Source: Pedobacter ghigonis
GTDB lineage: Bacteria; Bacteroidota; Bacteroidia; Sphingobacteriales; Sphingobacteriaceae
DNA: 64,000 bases
Assembly: GCF_903166585.1 (NCBI RefSeq)
Contig: NZ_CAESCM010000005.1
Coordinates: forward strand, 1 to 64,000
Direction of reading: 5' to 3'
Part shown: one piece after another, positions 26,332 to 35,658 of the stretch
Layout of the letters: each line of letters starts with the position of its first letter
Position numbering within the stretch: position 1 is the first letter of the stretch
Notes under the pieces: generated by a model
Databases searched by the model: none
What the model was told of the DNA's origin: nothing
The model's input: only the letters and a program-made list of their open reading frames with translations
Translations under genes and position numbers: made by a program

Positions 26332-27837
26332 CTAAAAGAAACCTAGTTTATTTTTATCATAAGAAATAAGCATGTTTTTGCTTTGGCGGTAATGGCCCAG
26401 CATCATTTTATGGTTTTCCCTTCCTACGCCCGATTGCTTGTAGCCCCCGAAAGGCGCACCTGCAGGGTATGCGTGATACTGGTTTACCCAAACACGGCCC
26501 GCCTGAATGGCTCTCGGTACCTGGTAAAGTTCGTGCGCATCGCGGGTCCAAACGCCGGCACCAAGGCCATATAATGTATCGTTTGCTATCTCAATGGCTT
26601 CTTCAACGGTTTTGAAAGTTGTAACAGCCAGCACCGGGCCAAAAATTTCTTCCTGGAAAATCCGCATTTTGTTATGGCCCTTAAAAATGGTGGGTTTAAT
26701 GTAGTAACCACCACCTAAATCGCCACTAAGCTCATTTACTTCGCCTCCGGTTAATATCTCGGCACCTTCTTCTTTACCAAGTTTAATGTAAGCCGCAATT
26801 TTTTCGTATTGTATTTTCGAAGCCTGAGCACCCATCATTACCGTACGGTCTAACGGACTTCCAATTTTAATCGCTTTTGTACGTTCAATAACTTTGGCGA
26901 TAAATTTTTCATAAATATCTTCCTGTACCAGCAAACGGGAAGGGCAGGTACAGATTTCGCCCTGGTTTAAAGCAAACATTACCGCACCTTCAACCGCTTT
27001 ATCTAAAAAGGCATCGTCTTCGGCCATTACCGAACTGAAGAAAATATTAGGCGATTTACCACCCAGCTCTAAGGTAACCGGGATGATATTTTCAGTTGCA
27101 TATTGCATTACCAAACGCCCGGTTGGGGTAGAGCCGGTAAAGGCAGCTTTGGATACTTTTGGATTGGTAACCAGTGCACGGCCAAGTTCTGCGCCGAAAC
27201 CGTTTACTACATTTACTACTCCGGGAGGCAGTAAATCGCCTATCAGTTCCATTAATATCATAATCGATACCGGTGTGCTCTCGGCGGGTTTTAAAACCAC
27301 GCAGTTACCAGCAGCAAGGGCAGGGGCCAGTTTCCAGATTCCCATTAACAGCGGGAAATTCCAGGGGATAATTTGTGCTACCACACCAATAGGCTCGTGC
27401 ACGATTAAGGATACGGTATTGTGATCTAATTCAGAAAGAGAACCTTCTTCGGCGCGGATTACGCCAGCAAAATACCTGAAATGATCGATACCCAGAGGCA
27501 AATCGGCGGCCAGGGTTTCGCGTACCGCTTTACCGTTATCAATCGTTTCAACTGTGGCCAGGTATTCGAGATTATCTTCCATCCGCTGGGCAATTTTATT
27601 GAGTATAATGCTCCTTTCGGTTGAAGAGGTTTTACTCCAGGTTTTAAATGCTTCGTGTGCAGCATCAACGGCGAGGGCTAAATCTTCTTTGGTAGAATGT
27701 GCGGCTTTGGTAAATACTTTTCCATCAATGGGAGAGACATTATCGAAATACGCACCTTTTACCGGTGCTACAAATTTTCCGCCGATGTAATTATCGTAGT
27801 GGGATTTGAATACCGGTTTTTCAATTAAGTTTTCCAT
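26332..27837 (-). CDS. NAD-dependent aldehyde dehydrogenase (ExaC/AldA-like)
   Basis: Oxidises an aldehyde to an acid with NAD(P)+. About 501 residues from ATG 27837 (MENLIEKP), normal length. Catalytic Glu257 lies in [12 protein letters not shown], nucleophile Cys296 in [11 protein letters not shown], and the cofactor site in [10 protein letters not shown]. The pattern resembles acetaldehyde/ethanol-oxidation enzymes such as ExaC or AcoD. The gene sits 100 bases upstream of DUF779 and divergent from an AraC regulator, an arrangement often seen in proteobacterial aldehyde systems. The substrate is unproven; acetaldehyde is the family guess. Confidence 0.93.
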   Translation of the reverse strand: MENLIEKPVFKSHYDNYIGGKFVAPVKGAYFDNVSPIDGKVFTKAAHSTKEDLALAVDAAHEAFKTWSKTSSTERSIILNKIAQRMEDNLEYLATVETIDNGKAVRETLAADLPLGIDHFRYFAGVIRAEEGSLSELDHNTVSLIVHEPIGVVAQIIPWNFPLLMGIWKLAPALAAGNCVVLKPAESTPVSIMILMELIGDLLPPGVVNVVNGFGAELGRALVTNPKVSKAAFTGSTPTGRLVMQYATENIIPVTLELGGKSPNIFFSSVMAEDDAFLDKAVEGAVMFALNQGEICTCPSRLLVQEDIYEKFIAKVIERTKAIKIGSPLDRTVMMGAQASKIQYEKIAAYIKLGKEEGAEILTGGEVNELSGDLGGGYYIKPTIFKGHNKMRIFQEEIFGPVLAVTTFKTVEEAIEIANDTLYGLGAGVWTRDAHELYQVPRAIQAGRVWVNQYHAYPAGAPFGGYKQSGVGRENHKMMLGHYRQSKNMLISYDKNKLGFF

Positions 27838-28028
27838 AATTATTATTGAATTTTTGCGGTTCGAAAACAACTTTTGGGTCTTTCTGAAAAAGATATCCTT
27901 CTTGTTTTCTTTACGGTTTTAAGATTTGGTTAATACAAACCTACTTGCAATTGTGCGGCGATGATAGTATAATTGCCTCAACCGATAGCATTATTGTTGC
28001 AGTGTGGCAAAGCTTGCCAAAATACCTT

Positions 28029-28036
28029 TATATTTG
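28029..28036 (+). promoter_or_regulatory. -7 box of the AraC-family regulator
   Basis: TATATTTG (28029-28036) matches TAnnTTTG and lies 37 bases before the ATG at 28073. It argues for that ATG over the upstream GTG at 28004. No clear -33 element at the right spacing. Confidence 0.5.
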
Positions 28037-28072
28037 AGTAGAGTAATGCTCGCTAACCAAATCTTTATTGTT

Positions 28073-28999
28073 ATGGCACATGTACTGGATCAGGTAAGTT
28101 TAAGTAAAACGGAAAGTTTACAAACTTTAGTAGAGAACCGGACCTCTTATACTTTAGCGCGTTGCGAGCTGAATGTTTTTGAAACCTATACCGAATCGTA
28201 CAGGGTTCCACTTACTTTTAACGATTTTGTAATTACGAGTATGCTTCGGGGTAAAAAGGTAATGCACTTGTTCGATAAAAAAGGTTTTGACTACTTTCCG
28301 GGCCAAACCGTTATCGTTCCGCCGGCAGTAACGATGAAAATTGATTTTCCGGAAGCCTCAAATGTAAATCCTACCCAATGTATTGCACTGGCAATAGATC
28401 AGGATCAGATTAAGAAAACCATTGCTTATTTAAACGAGTTTTTCCCGAAAGAAGGGAGTAACGAAAAGTGGTTGTTAAATTACGATCAATATCATTTTTA
28501 CAACAATGAGGAAATTGCTTACCTGATTAACAAAGTGATCCGCATTTGCTCCGAACGCTCAAAGGAAAAAGATATTCTGGCCGATTTAACCTTAAAAGAA
28601 TTGCTGGTAAGAATAATGCAAACCCAGAACCTGAATATCTTAAACAGCGATACCCATAATCCCAACCATAACCCACTGGCTTTTGTGCTCAACTACATTA
28701 AGGCCAATTTAAACGAGAAGATTAACATTAATAGTTTAAGCGATAAGGCCTGCATGAGTAAAGCTACCTTTTACCGCCTGTTTAAACGCGAGTTGGGCAT
28801 TAGTCCAAACGATTTTATTTTAACCGAAAAAATTAATAAGGCCAAAGTGCTTTTATCGCAGCCTGGAGGTAAAGTAGCGTCTATTAGCTATGAACTGGGT
28901 TTTAGTGATGCCAATTATTTTATCCGTGCCTTTAAAAAGATTGTGGGCATTACGCCCGGTGCTTACCAGCTACAGGTTGCCAGCCAGTTAATCCATTAA
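28073..28999 (+). CDS. AraC-family transcriptional regulator
   Basis: 308 residues from ATG 28073 (MAHVLDQVSLSK). The N-terminal half (1-200) is an effector-binding type domain; the C-terminal 100 residues are the double helix-turn-helix: FVLNYIKANLNEKININSLS, KACMSKATFYRLFKRELGIS, and AKVLLSQPGG..SISYELGFSDANYFIRAFKK. It lies divergent from the aldehyde dehydrogenase and DUF779 genes and is the obvious candidate activator of them, reacting perhaps to an alcohol or aldehyde (inference). Its 3' end overlaps the last 12 bases of the convergent hypothetical gene. Confidence 0.9.
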   Translation: MAHVLDQVSLSKTESLQTLVENRTSYTLARCELNVFETYTESYRVPLTFNDFVITSMLRGKKVMHLFDKKGFDYFPGQTVIVPPAVTMKIDFPEASNVNPTQCIALAIDQDQIKKTIAYLNEFFPKEGSNEKWLLNYDQYHFYNNEEIAYLINKVIRICSERSKEKDILADLTLKELLVRIMQTQNLNILNSDTHNPNHNPLAFVLNYIKANLNEKININSLSDKACMSKATFYRLFKRELGISPNDFILTEKINKAKVLLSQPGGKVASISYELGFSDANYFIRAFKKIVGITPGAYQLQVASQLIH

Positions 29000-29587
29000 A
29001 TCATTTAGCTTATCGGTCAGCTGTTTTAAAGGTTTGGCAAAAATACTGTTGTTCATTCGTTTAGTAAGCCAGGTAAAAGGAATACCAACCAGTGCCAGTA
29101 AAGCCATTTGTATAAAGAAATTAGGCAACTGAATTACTTGTTCAAAGGTATGGTGTACACATAAACGGTATGCCAGCAAGCCAATGGGGCCAGCCAATGG
29201 CAAAAAGATGTACCCGAAAATTGTTTCGCCCCTTAAAATCTTTTTTATAGCCTTAAGGTTATCGTTAAGCACCTGTTTGGTGTTGGCATTGTAATCTACA
29301 GCCGTTTTAATTTTATTAAAATCGCGCACACCCAGCGCCCTGCAAATCTCGTAGGTAGCAACTATGAGCAGAAGCAATATTTTTAAATCGCCGCTAACAA
29401 ATATGGCGAGGGCTAAAAGCGGGAGGTCAATAATTCTGATCCACCTTAATTTCCATTTCAACTTAAAAATCAGCTCCTGTAAAAGGCTGTGTGCTTTTTC
29501 ATCGATAGTGAGTTTCGAGGTTTCTATCTGGTTGGCTTTTGCGCTAAATTCTACACCCAGGTTTTGCCATTCTTGTTCTAAATTCAT
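28988..29587 (-). CDS. Membrane protein downstream of an ECF sigma factor
   Basis: 199 residues. N-terminal 50 are polar and helical (possible cytoplasmic sigma-binding segment), then predicted membrane helices at about 53-83 (IRIIDLPLLALAIFVSGDLK, LLLLIVATYEICRA), about 119-135 (FGYIFLPLAGPIGLLAY) and about 157-178. It is encoded 1 base after the ECF sigma gene and is its likely regulatory partner, but lacks the Zn-site (HxxxCxxC) of classical ZAS anti-sigmas. So the anti-sigma idea is inference from position only. Function not recognised. Confidence 0.55.
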   Translation of the reverse strand: MNLEQEWQNLGVEFSAKANQIETSKLTIDEKAHSLLQELIFKLKWKLRWIRIIDLPLLALAIFVSGDLKILLLLIVATYEICRALGVRDFNKIKTAVDYNANTKQVLNDNLKAIKKILRGETIFGYIFLPLAGPIGLLAYRLCVHHTFEQVIQLPNFFIQMALLALVGIPFTWLTKRMNNSIFAKPLKQLTDKLNDLMD

Positions 29588-29588
29588 G

Positions 29589-30065
29589 TTATTTGCCTGT
29601 TAAAAGTGTGGTTAATTGTTGTTTAATACGGTGTAATTTCACGTTGGTATGATTTCGGGATATCCCCATCATTTCACTGATTTCGGTATTATCGAAACCA
29701 TCGAGATGCAGCATCACGATACTACGGTCAATTTCTGTTAACTGTTTAATGCAGCGGTATAGCCAGTCGGCTCGTTCTGATAGTTCAGGCGGGTCGAAAT
29801 AATGATCGAATACCCCACGTGTTTTAAGCCTTGTTTGTTTTTGCTGTTTGCTTAAAAAAGAGAGCGATACATTTAAACTCAGCTTATAAAGCCAGGTCGA
29901 AAATTTGGCCTCACCTTTAAAGCGTGGATAAGCCTGCCAGCTATGGAAAACAATTTCCTGGTATAAATCTTTGCGGTCTTCCTCCTCATCGGCATAGAGG
30001 TTTACCATTTTATAGATAATGCCTTTATGTGCTTCGAGTTTATCGAGATAAGATTTTGCTATCAT
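29589..30065 (-). CDS. ECF-type RNA polymerase sigma factor
   Basis: 158 residues, an ordinary ECF length. Region 2 is seen in YADEEEDRKDLYQEIVFHSW and YPRFKGEAKFSTWLYKLSLN; region 4 in LTEIDRSIVMLHLDGFDNTE and EISEMMGISRNHTNVKLHRIK (helix-turn-helix). It would direct RNA polymerase to a small stress or uptake regulon. The upstream neighbour (a 61-residue membrane protein) ends 3 bases before its start, and the downstream membrane protein starts 1 base after its stop, so three genes form one unit. Target genes cannot be named. Confidence 0.93.
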   Translation of the reverse strand: MIAKSYLDKLEAHKGIIYKMVNLYADEEEDRKDLYQEIVFHSWQAYPRFKGEAKFSTWLYKLSLNVSLSFLSKQQKQTRLKTRGVFDHYFDPPELSERADWLYRCIKQLTEIDRSIVMLHLDGFDNTEISEMMGISRNHTNVKLHRIKQQLTTLLTGK

Positions 30066-30068
30066 ACC

Positions 30069-30254
30069 TTATTTAGCCTGGTCTGCTGGTTTAGTCGTCG
30101 ATTTTAATGTTTTCTGATATTGGTAGATTCCGATAACCAAAGATATTGCCGCCACAAGCAATAACGGATATTTTAAAAAGTAGGGTAAATTGGTGCAGCT
30201 TACTACACAAATTAAAAATGCTGTTGTTCCGAGTTTTGAGGTTTTGGTTTCCAT
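30069..30254 (-). CDS. Small membrane protein in the ECF sigma unit
   Basis: 61 residues: METKTSKLGTTAFLICVVSC then a helical stretch and a second one, KYPLLLVAAISLVIGIYQYQ, with a polar C-terminal tail (TTKPADQAK). The two helices flank CTNLPYF, so it is a hairpin-like membrane protein with a Cys pair (17, 20). It lies 3 bases upstream of the sigma gene and its start is clean. No family is known to me. Confidence 0.65.
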   Translation of the reverse strand: METKTSKLGTTAFLICVVSCTNLPYFLKYPLLLVAAISLVIGIYQYQKTLKSTTKPADQAK

Positions 30255-30329
30255 ATTGCTTCAATAACTGATTAATTAATTTTGAACAGTTAGTAAGCAA
30301 TGGCGACAAAAAATTACAGGGAAGTAAAA

Positions 30330-31994
30330 TTAATTTTCAAGGTATTTTTTAGCATAGGTAATGCCCATCAAATCGTATCGTTTAAACTGCGTTTTCAGGC
30401 GTTTTTGGAAATCGGTATAGTTGCGTTTTTCTTTCGGACTCCATAAAACTTCGCTTAAGGCATCCAGTCTTGGAAACAGCTGATATTGCACTTTGGCGGG
30501 GTTGGTGATGTATTCGCTCCACAAACAGCCCTGTGCACCCCAAATATATCTGGCCTGCTCGGCATTCAATTCTGCCGGTACAGGTTCGTAATTATACACG
30601 CCCATTAAAGGCGAAAGTTTATTGGCGGTTAAACTATCTTCTTTTGCAAACTGAGCGTGATTAAAGTACATTTTGTCTTCGGGTGTCATAATGGCTTTGT
30701 GGTTTTGTTTTGCGGCCTCAATGCCACCTTTTTCACCCTGCCAGCTCATTACCACTGCATTTGGAGCCAGTCCACCCTGTAAAATCTCATTCCAGCCAAT
30801 GATGGTTTTGCCTTTGCTGTTAACAAACTGCTCCATCCTTCGGATAAAATAGCTCTGCAGCTCGCTTTCGGTTTTTAAACCATTGGCCTTCATAACCTGC
30901 TGCGAAACGGCCGATTTTTTCCACCATACTTTAGATGCTTCATCGCCACCAATGTGAATATAAGGAGATGGGAATAGGGCCATTACCTCGGTTAAAACAT
31001 TTTCTAAAAACTTAAAAGTCGTATCTGAAGCCTGTAGTACATTGTTGTATTTGTTCATCATGCCCCAGGTTTCGGCTACCGCGTACTTTTTGTTCGGTTC
31101 GGTGCCTAATTCGGGGTATGCAGCAAGTAAAGCCATGCTGTGTGCGGGCATTTCAATCTCTGGTATAATGGTAACGTAGCGTTTAGCTGCATAATCAACC
31201 ACTTCTTTAATCTGTTCCTGCGAGTAAAAGCCGCCATGGCGAATGCCATCGGTTTTAATCACGGCATCTTTTGGCGTAATTTTTACCTCGTTTGGTAAAA
31301 CTTGATATTTGATGTTTTCGTTGCCTTTTCCCGGCCATAAACCAATAATGCTGCCATTGCGCCATGCTCCGATTTCGGTTAGTTTAGGATATTTTTTGAT
31401 CTCAATTCTCCAGCCATGGTCATCGGTTAAATGCCAGTGAAAGTAATTCATTTTATGGAGGGCTAAATAATCGATGTATTGTTTAATAAAAGCCACATCA
31501 AAAAAATGGCGACTCACATCAAGGTGCATGCCACGGTAACCAAAGCGTGGATAATCGGTAATTGAAACAGCCGGAATGGTTAGTACAGGGGCTTTGGCTG
31601 TTGGTAGTAATTGAATAAGCGTCTGGATACCATAAAAGGCAGCAGTATCTGAACCTGCCAATATGGTAACAGCGTTTTGATCTGAGTTTAACTGATATTG
31701 ACTGGTTTTTACGTGGGATGGATCAATGATCAGGTTGATCATATTTTTGCGTTTGAGATCCAGGTTTTTGAACCACTTTAATTTTAAATTGTAGTTTTTA
31801 CTCAGGTATTCATCCAGAAAACTGATGCAGGCATTGCCACCAAAATCAGTATACAAACTGGTGGTAATATCTAATTGAAAAGGTTTTTCCTGTGCTTTGA
31901 ATTGAAGTGCTACCGGCTGCGGAATAATACTGATCTCCTGTGCCGAAATTTTGAACGAAATAAGGATCAGGAACAAAAAGATAATTTTTCTCAT
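30330..31994 (-). CDS. Secreted beta-N-acetylhexosaminidase (GH20)
   Basis: 554 residues with a signal peptide (IIFLFLILISFKISA, cleaved near 18). GH20b-like N-terminal domain to about 145, then the TIM barrel: FGYRGMHLDVSRHFFDV, HWHLTDDHGWRIEIK (187-200), and catalytic Asp351-Glu352 in YIHIGGDEASK. The enzyme would release terminal GlcNAc or GalNAc from glycans such as chitin fragments or peptidoglycan-derived sugars in the periplasm. Single-gene unit with no polysaccharide-utilisation partners nearby. Confidence 0.95.
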   Translation of the reverse strand: MRKIIFLFLILISFKISAQEISIIPQPVALQFKAQEKPFQLDITTSLYTDFGGNACISFLDEYLSKNYNLKLKWFKNLDLKRKNMINLIIDPSHVKTSQYQLNSDQNAVTILAGSDTAAFYGIQTLIQLLPTAKAPVLTIPAVSITDYPRFGYRGMHLDVSRHFFDVAFIKQYIDYLALHKMNYFHWHLTDDHGWRIEIKKYPKLTEIGAWRNGSIIGLWPGKGNENIKYQVLPNEVKITPKDAVIKTDGIRHGGFYSQEQIKEVVDYAAKRYVTIIPEIEMPAHSMALLAAYPELGTEPNKKYAVAETWGMMNKYNNVLQASDTTFKFLENVLTEVMALFPSPYIHIGGDEASKVWWKKSAVSQQVMKANGLKTESELQSYFIRRMEQFVNSKGKTIIGWNEILQGGLAPNAVVMSWQGEKGGIEAAKQNHKAIMTPEDKMYFNHAQFAKEDSLTANKLSPLMGVYNYEPVPAELNAEQARYIWGAQGCLWSEYITNPAKVQYQLFPRLDALSEVLWSPKEKRNYTDFQKRLKTQFKRYDLMGITYAKKYLEN

Positions 31995-32097
31995 GATGAA
32001 AAGACTAGGTTACGCTCTTCAAAAGTAGTAATAATAGGAGGGATGTGCGAGATAAGTAGGGAAGAACGGATTATTTTGTTACATAATAAAGAAAGTG

Positions 32098-32195
32098 GTC
32101 ATTGCGAGGAGGTACGACGAAGCAATCTTACAACGGTCGTTGCGCCCATGCCAAAAAGATTGCTTCGTCGGCTGAAAAAGCCTTCTCGCAATGAC
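32098..32195. repeat. Dispersed palindromic repeat, family B
   Basis: GTCATTGCGAG (32098-32108) is mirrored by CTCGCAATGAC (32185-32195), and GACGAAGCAATCTT (32116-32129) by AAGATTGCTTCGTC, around a short centre. This 98-bp element resembles a repeat seen in many Bacteroidota genomes. It lies between the GH20 gene and the rpsA terminator and encodes nothing. Confidence 0.82.
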
Positions 32196-32214
32196 GGCAA
32201 CCTAAAACAAAAAA

Positions 32215-32242
32215 AATCCCGATAACTTTCGCTATCGGGATT
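32215..32242 (-). terminator. Intrinsic terminator of rpsA
   Basis: AATCCCGATA (32215-32224) and TATCGGGATT (32233-32242) pair around ACTTTCGC; the minus strand then runs into eight T. Twenty bases past the rpsA stop. Confidence 0.88.
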
Positions 32243-32262
32243 AATTTATCAGTTAAAAAGAA

Positions 32263-34197
32263 CTAGCCTTTTTTAGCTTTGCTTTCTTCGCCTTCTAATT
32301 GCGATTTCAATTGAGCCAATACGTCTAAGTCTCCTAAAGTAGATTTCTCTACAGAATCTTTAACTTTTTTAACCGCAGTTACAGCAGCTTTAGCTTCTTT
32401 TTTCTTAGTTGCTCTTTCTTCAGCAACAGCTTCAGCTTTAACCTCTTCCCAGATACGGGCGTGAGATACTACGATACGTTTTGCTTCTTTGTTGAATTCA
32501 ATGATTTTGAAGTCATTGGTTTCTTCAGCTTTAACTGAAGTACCATCTTCTTTAACCATGTGTTTAGTTGGTACGAAACCTTCTACACCATATGGTAAAG
32601 CAATAACAGCACCTTTATCAGTTACTTTAACAACAGTACCCTGGTGAACCGAATCTAAAGTGAAGATCGTTTCGAAAGTATCCCAAGGGTTTTCTTCTAA
32701 TTGTTTGTGACCTAAGCTTAATTTACGGTTATCAACGTCTAATTCTAAAACAACTACGTCTAATACATCACCAACTTTAGTGAATTCGTTAGGGTGGTTA
32801 ACTTTTTTAGACCATGATAAGTCAGAAATGTGGATTAAACCATCGATACCTTCTTCGATTTCAACAAATACACCGAAGTTAGTCATGTTTTTAACAGTTG
32901 CTTTGTGCTTGCTTCCAACCGGGAATTTAGCAGCAACTTCTTGCCATGGATCGTTAGATAATTGTTTAATACCTAAGCTCATTTTGCGCTCGTCTCTGTC
33001 TAAAGTTAAAACTTCAGCTTCGATCTCGTCACCAACTTTTAAGAACTCTTGTGGGTTTCTTAAGTTTTGTGACCAGCTCATTTCAGAAACGTGGATTAAA
33101 CCTTCAACACCTGGGATGATTTCTAAGAAAGCACCGTAATCTGCAACAGTTACGATTTTTCCTTTTACTTTAGAACCAACTTGAATGTCAGCACTTAAGT
33201 TCTCCCAAGGGTGTGGAGTTAATTGTTTCAAGCCTAAAGCGATACGTTTTTTCTCATCATCGAAATCTAAAACAACCACGTTGATTTTTTCATCTAATGA
33301 TAATACTTCTTTCGGATGCTCTATGCGGCCCCAAGAAATGTCAGTAATGTGAAGTAAACCATCAACACCACCTAAATCGATGAACACACCGAAATCAGTA
33401 ATGTTTTTAACAGTACCTTCTAATACCTGACCTTTTTCTAATTTAGAAACGATTTCTACTTTTTGTGATTCTAAATCGTCTTCGATTAACACTTTATGAG
33501 AAACTACTACGTTTTTAAACTCATGGTTAATTTTAACAACTTTGAATTCCATTGTTTTACCCACGTATACATCGTAATCGCGGATAGGTTTAATATCAAT
33601 TTGAGATCCTGGTAAGAAAGCCTCAACGCCCATAATGTCAACAATTAAACCACCTTTAGTACGGCTCTTAACGAAACCATTGATGATTCTATCATTTTCA
33701 AGCGCCTCGTTAATTGCTTCCCATGATCTTTGGGTTTTAGCTCTTTTGCGAGAAAGGATCAATTGACCGTTAGCATCTTCTGGTGCTTCAACGAATACGT
33801 CAACTGAATCGCCGATTTTTAGATCTGGTGTATCACGGAACTCAGAAGTAGAAACTAAACCGTCTGATTTGAAACCTACGTTTAATACTACATCTTTGTT
33901 GTTGATTGAAACAACGATACCGCTGATGATTTCACCTTTAGTGATCTGGTTGAATGTTCCGGCATACATATCTTCAAACTTTTTACGGTCTGCTTCATTG
34001 TAGTTACCAAAAACTTTTTCATCTGCATCCCAGTCGAAATCTTCGCTTGGTGTTGCTAATGATGATTTGATCGATTCGATCGAAACTGAATCAGCTTCTG
34101 ATTCAATCGTTTCTTTTTCAGTCAGGCGTCCGCCTTCTCCCTGAAGTTCAGCTGTTTTAGCTGCTAATTCTTTTTCTGCTACTTGTTTTTTAGCCAT
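32263..34197 (-). CDS. rpsA: 30S ribosomal protein S1
   Basis: 644 residues with six S1 (OB-fold) repeats, roughly at 85-155, 170-240, 255-325, 340-415, 425-500 and 510-580, seen in repeated patterns of the type GxVxxxxDxGAFV..GVEGLIHxSEMSW. It has a Glu/Lys-rich N-terminal extension of about 80 residues and an acidic/basic C-terminal tail. S1 captures mRNA for the 30S subunit, which matters in Bacteroidota where Shine-Dalgarno sites are weak. A -7 box TACCTTTG lies 37 bases before the ATG and an rho-independent terminator follows. Single gene here; in many bacteria cmk precedes rpsA, but here cmk is 4 kb away. Confidence 0.97.
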   Translation of the reverse strand: MAKKQVAEKELAAKTAELQGEGGRLTEKETIESEADSVSIESIKSSLATPSEDFDWDADEKVFGNYNEADRKKFEDMYAGTFNQITKGEIISGIVVSINNKDVVLNVGFKSDGLVSTSEFRDTPDLKIGDSVDVFVEAPEDANGQLILSRKRAKTQRSWEAINEALENDRIINGFVKSRTKGGLIVDIMGVEAFLPGSQIDIKPIRDYDVYVGKTMEFKVVKINHEFKNVVVSHKVLIEDDLESQKVEIVSKLEKGQVLEGTVKNITDFGVFIDLGGVDGLLHITDISWGRIEHPKEVLSLDEKINVVVLDFDDEKKRIALGLKQLTPHPWENLSADIQVGSKVKGKIVTVADYGAFLEIIPGVEGLIHVSEMSWSQNLRNPQEFLKVGDEIEAEVLTLDRDERKMSLGIKQLSNDPWQEVAAKFPVGSKHKATVKNMTNFGVFVEIEEGIDGLIHISDLSWSKKVNHPNEFTKVGDVLDVVVLELDVDNRKLSLGHKQLEENPWDTFETIFTLDSVHQGTVVKVTDKGAVIALPYGVEGFVPTKHMVKEDGTSVKAEETNDFKIIEFNKEAKRIVVSHARIWEEVKAEAVAEERATKKKEAKAAVTAVKKVKDSVEKSTLGDLDVLAQLKSQLEGEESKAKKG

Positions 34198-34234
34198 TAA
34201 TTAATTGTCTCCTTTTTTCCCTATTTAGGGACTG

Positions 34235-34242
34235 CAAAGGTA
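34235..34242 (-). promoter_or_regulatory. -7 box of the rpsA promoter
   Basis: CAAAGGTA on the plus strand reads TACCTTTG, a full -7 match, about 38 bases before the rpsA ATG. The upstream bases are T/A-rich with no clear -33 TTG. Confidence 0.6.
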
Positions 34243-34537
34243 ATACTTTTTTTAATTATGGAAAAGTTTTTTTTAATAAATATGGCTGATTTTAAGCGCT
34301 TTATAATTTTGCTCTTGAGTAGAGGTGCCTGAAAGGCGAAGCGGTTATTTTTATAGACGGCCCATTTTTCGAAATGAAACTGTTTTATTTTTGCATTTTA
34401 AGCATTTTATTTGGCCAATTATTTGAAAATGAACGTTCAGCAATAATCGGAAAATGCAGTCCCGCTATCGCTTATAGTTCTCTACCGATGAAATATCGGG
34501 ATGCGGGCTTCCGTAGAAACGTTTGATAATTATGGTT
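34243..34537. other. Intergenic region, no gene seen
   Basis: Between rpsA and the SH3 protein. GCAGTCCCGCTATCGC and ATATCGGGATGCGGGC (34453-34508) look like a degraded palindrome; nothing else is recognised. Confidence 0.4.
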
Positions 34538-35521
34538 TTATTTCTTTGTAAACGTCCCCCTAGTAAAACCCTCACCAATTAAGGTTTGTTCATCCCTGAT
34601 CAATAGCATGATGGTGTTTTGCTGGTCGTATAATTTAATCATATCGCCATCAATAACATATTTTGAGGTAAAAATCGAATCGTTGTAGGCATCGCTCACG
34701 ATAACCGAATCTTTCGATTTAAAATTGAACGTTTTATACTGGATGTCTTCGCCACTGGCAAACGTGCCCGTAACCACTTTTTCGGCTACAAATGTGATGT
34801 AGCAAAAATATCCCACAACTAAAATAACGATTACTGAGAAACCAATTATAAACTTGTTGCCACTGGCGTATTTAAGCGAGAAGTATAAGATAGCAAACAA
34901 AATAACCGCTACCACAGCAATAAAAATAATACCCGAATAATCTTTGTTCGATTGTGGTACCGATGCTGCAATGGTATTTTTTTGTACCGGAGCCTTTACG
35001 GGCGAAACCCGAACCAAAAATTCTTTACTCACCCATCCTTCGCCATTGGTTACTTTAATTTTAAAGAAAGTTGTATTCGATGAATCGATAACTGCTACAT
35101 TTTCATCTTTAGGCAGGTAGCCAACAATTTTGCTTTTTGCATCGGCTTTTTCGCGCACACGTAAATCGTCGGCCGTTACCCGATACATGTCTTCACTAGC
35201 TGTTGCCGTTTGTGTTTGCGTATTCGGTGTTGCTGTATTGGCTGCAGGTTGGGCAGGTTTAGTTGCGGGAGCTATTTTCTCTAAAAAGTCTTTGCTTGTC
35301 CAGCCCTCACCATTTTTTACTTTTACCTTGTAAAACTTTGCATCGCTGGCATCTAAAACGGCTACATTTTCGTTTTTCGGGATAAAGCCAATGATCTTGC
35401 TTTTCGCATCTTTACTTTCCCTAACCCTTAATTTATCAGCGGTAACACGATACATATCTTGTGCATTAACCGTAAGCGAGAGCATAAAAAGGGCAAAAAA
35501 CAGGAATAAGGTTCTGGTCAT
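34538..35521 (-). CDS. Double SH3-domain membrane protein
   Basis: About 327 residues from ATG 35521 (MTRTLFLFFALFMLSLTVNA, signal peptide). Two tandem bacterial SH3 (SH3_3) domains follow: MYRVTADKLRVRESKDAKSK..GWTSKDFLEK and MYRVTADDLRVREKADAKSK..GWVSKEFLVR, nearly identical and so a recent internal duplication. A Pro/Ala/Gln-rich linker separates them. Then come two membrane helices at about 190-245 (IIFIAVVAVILFAILYFSLK and FIIGFSVIVILVVGYFCYI) and a C-terminal periplasmic-looking region. SH3 domains of this type often bind cell-wall peptides. Function otherwise unknown. Confidence 0.8.
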   Translation of the reverse strand: MTRTLFLFFALFMLSLTVNAQDMYRVTADKLRVRESKDAKSKIIGFIPKNENVAVLDASDAKFYKVKVKNGEGWTSKDFLEKIAPATKPAQPAANTATPNTQTQTATASEDMYRVTADDLRVREKADAKSKIVGYLPKDENVAVIDSSNTTFFKIKVTNGEGWVSKEFLVRVSPVKAPVQKNTIAASVPQSNKDYSGIIFIAVVAVILFAILYFSLKYASGNKFIIGFSVIVILVVGYFCYITFVAEKVVTGTFASGEDIQYKTFNFKSKDSVIVSDAYNDSIFTSKYVIDGDMIKLYDQQNTIMLLIRDEQTLIGEGFTRGTFTKK

Positions 35522-35658
35522 AGGTATGGGGTTGCGCAAAGCAGTTTAATTAAAAAATCTGGCAACGACGTTAAGAGCAAACATCGTGCTAAGTGCTCCA
35601 AAATTAGGAAATACTTTTAATTAGTATGATAAAAGCGGAAGTTAAATGGAAAACCTTT

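Noticed and set aside
28988..29587. Call as anti-sigma factor
   Set aside because: No zinc anti-sigma motif; only position beside the sigma gene supports it, so it is listed as a membrane protein of unknown role.
31875..32225. 116-codon plus-strand open frame spanning the family B repeat
   Set aside because: It overlaps the hexosaminidase signal region antisense and reads through the palindrome; the translation is Lys/Arg-rich with no domain.
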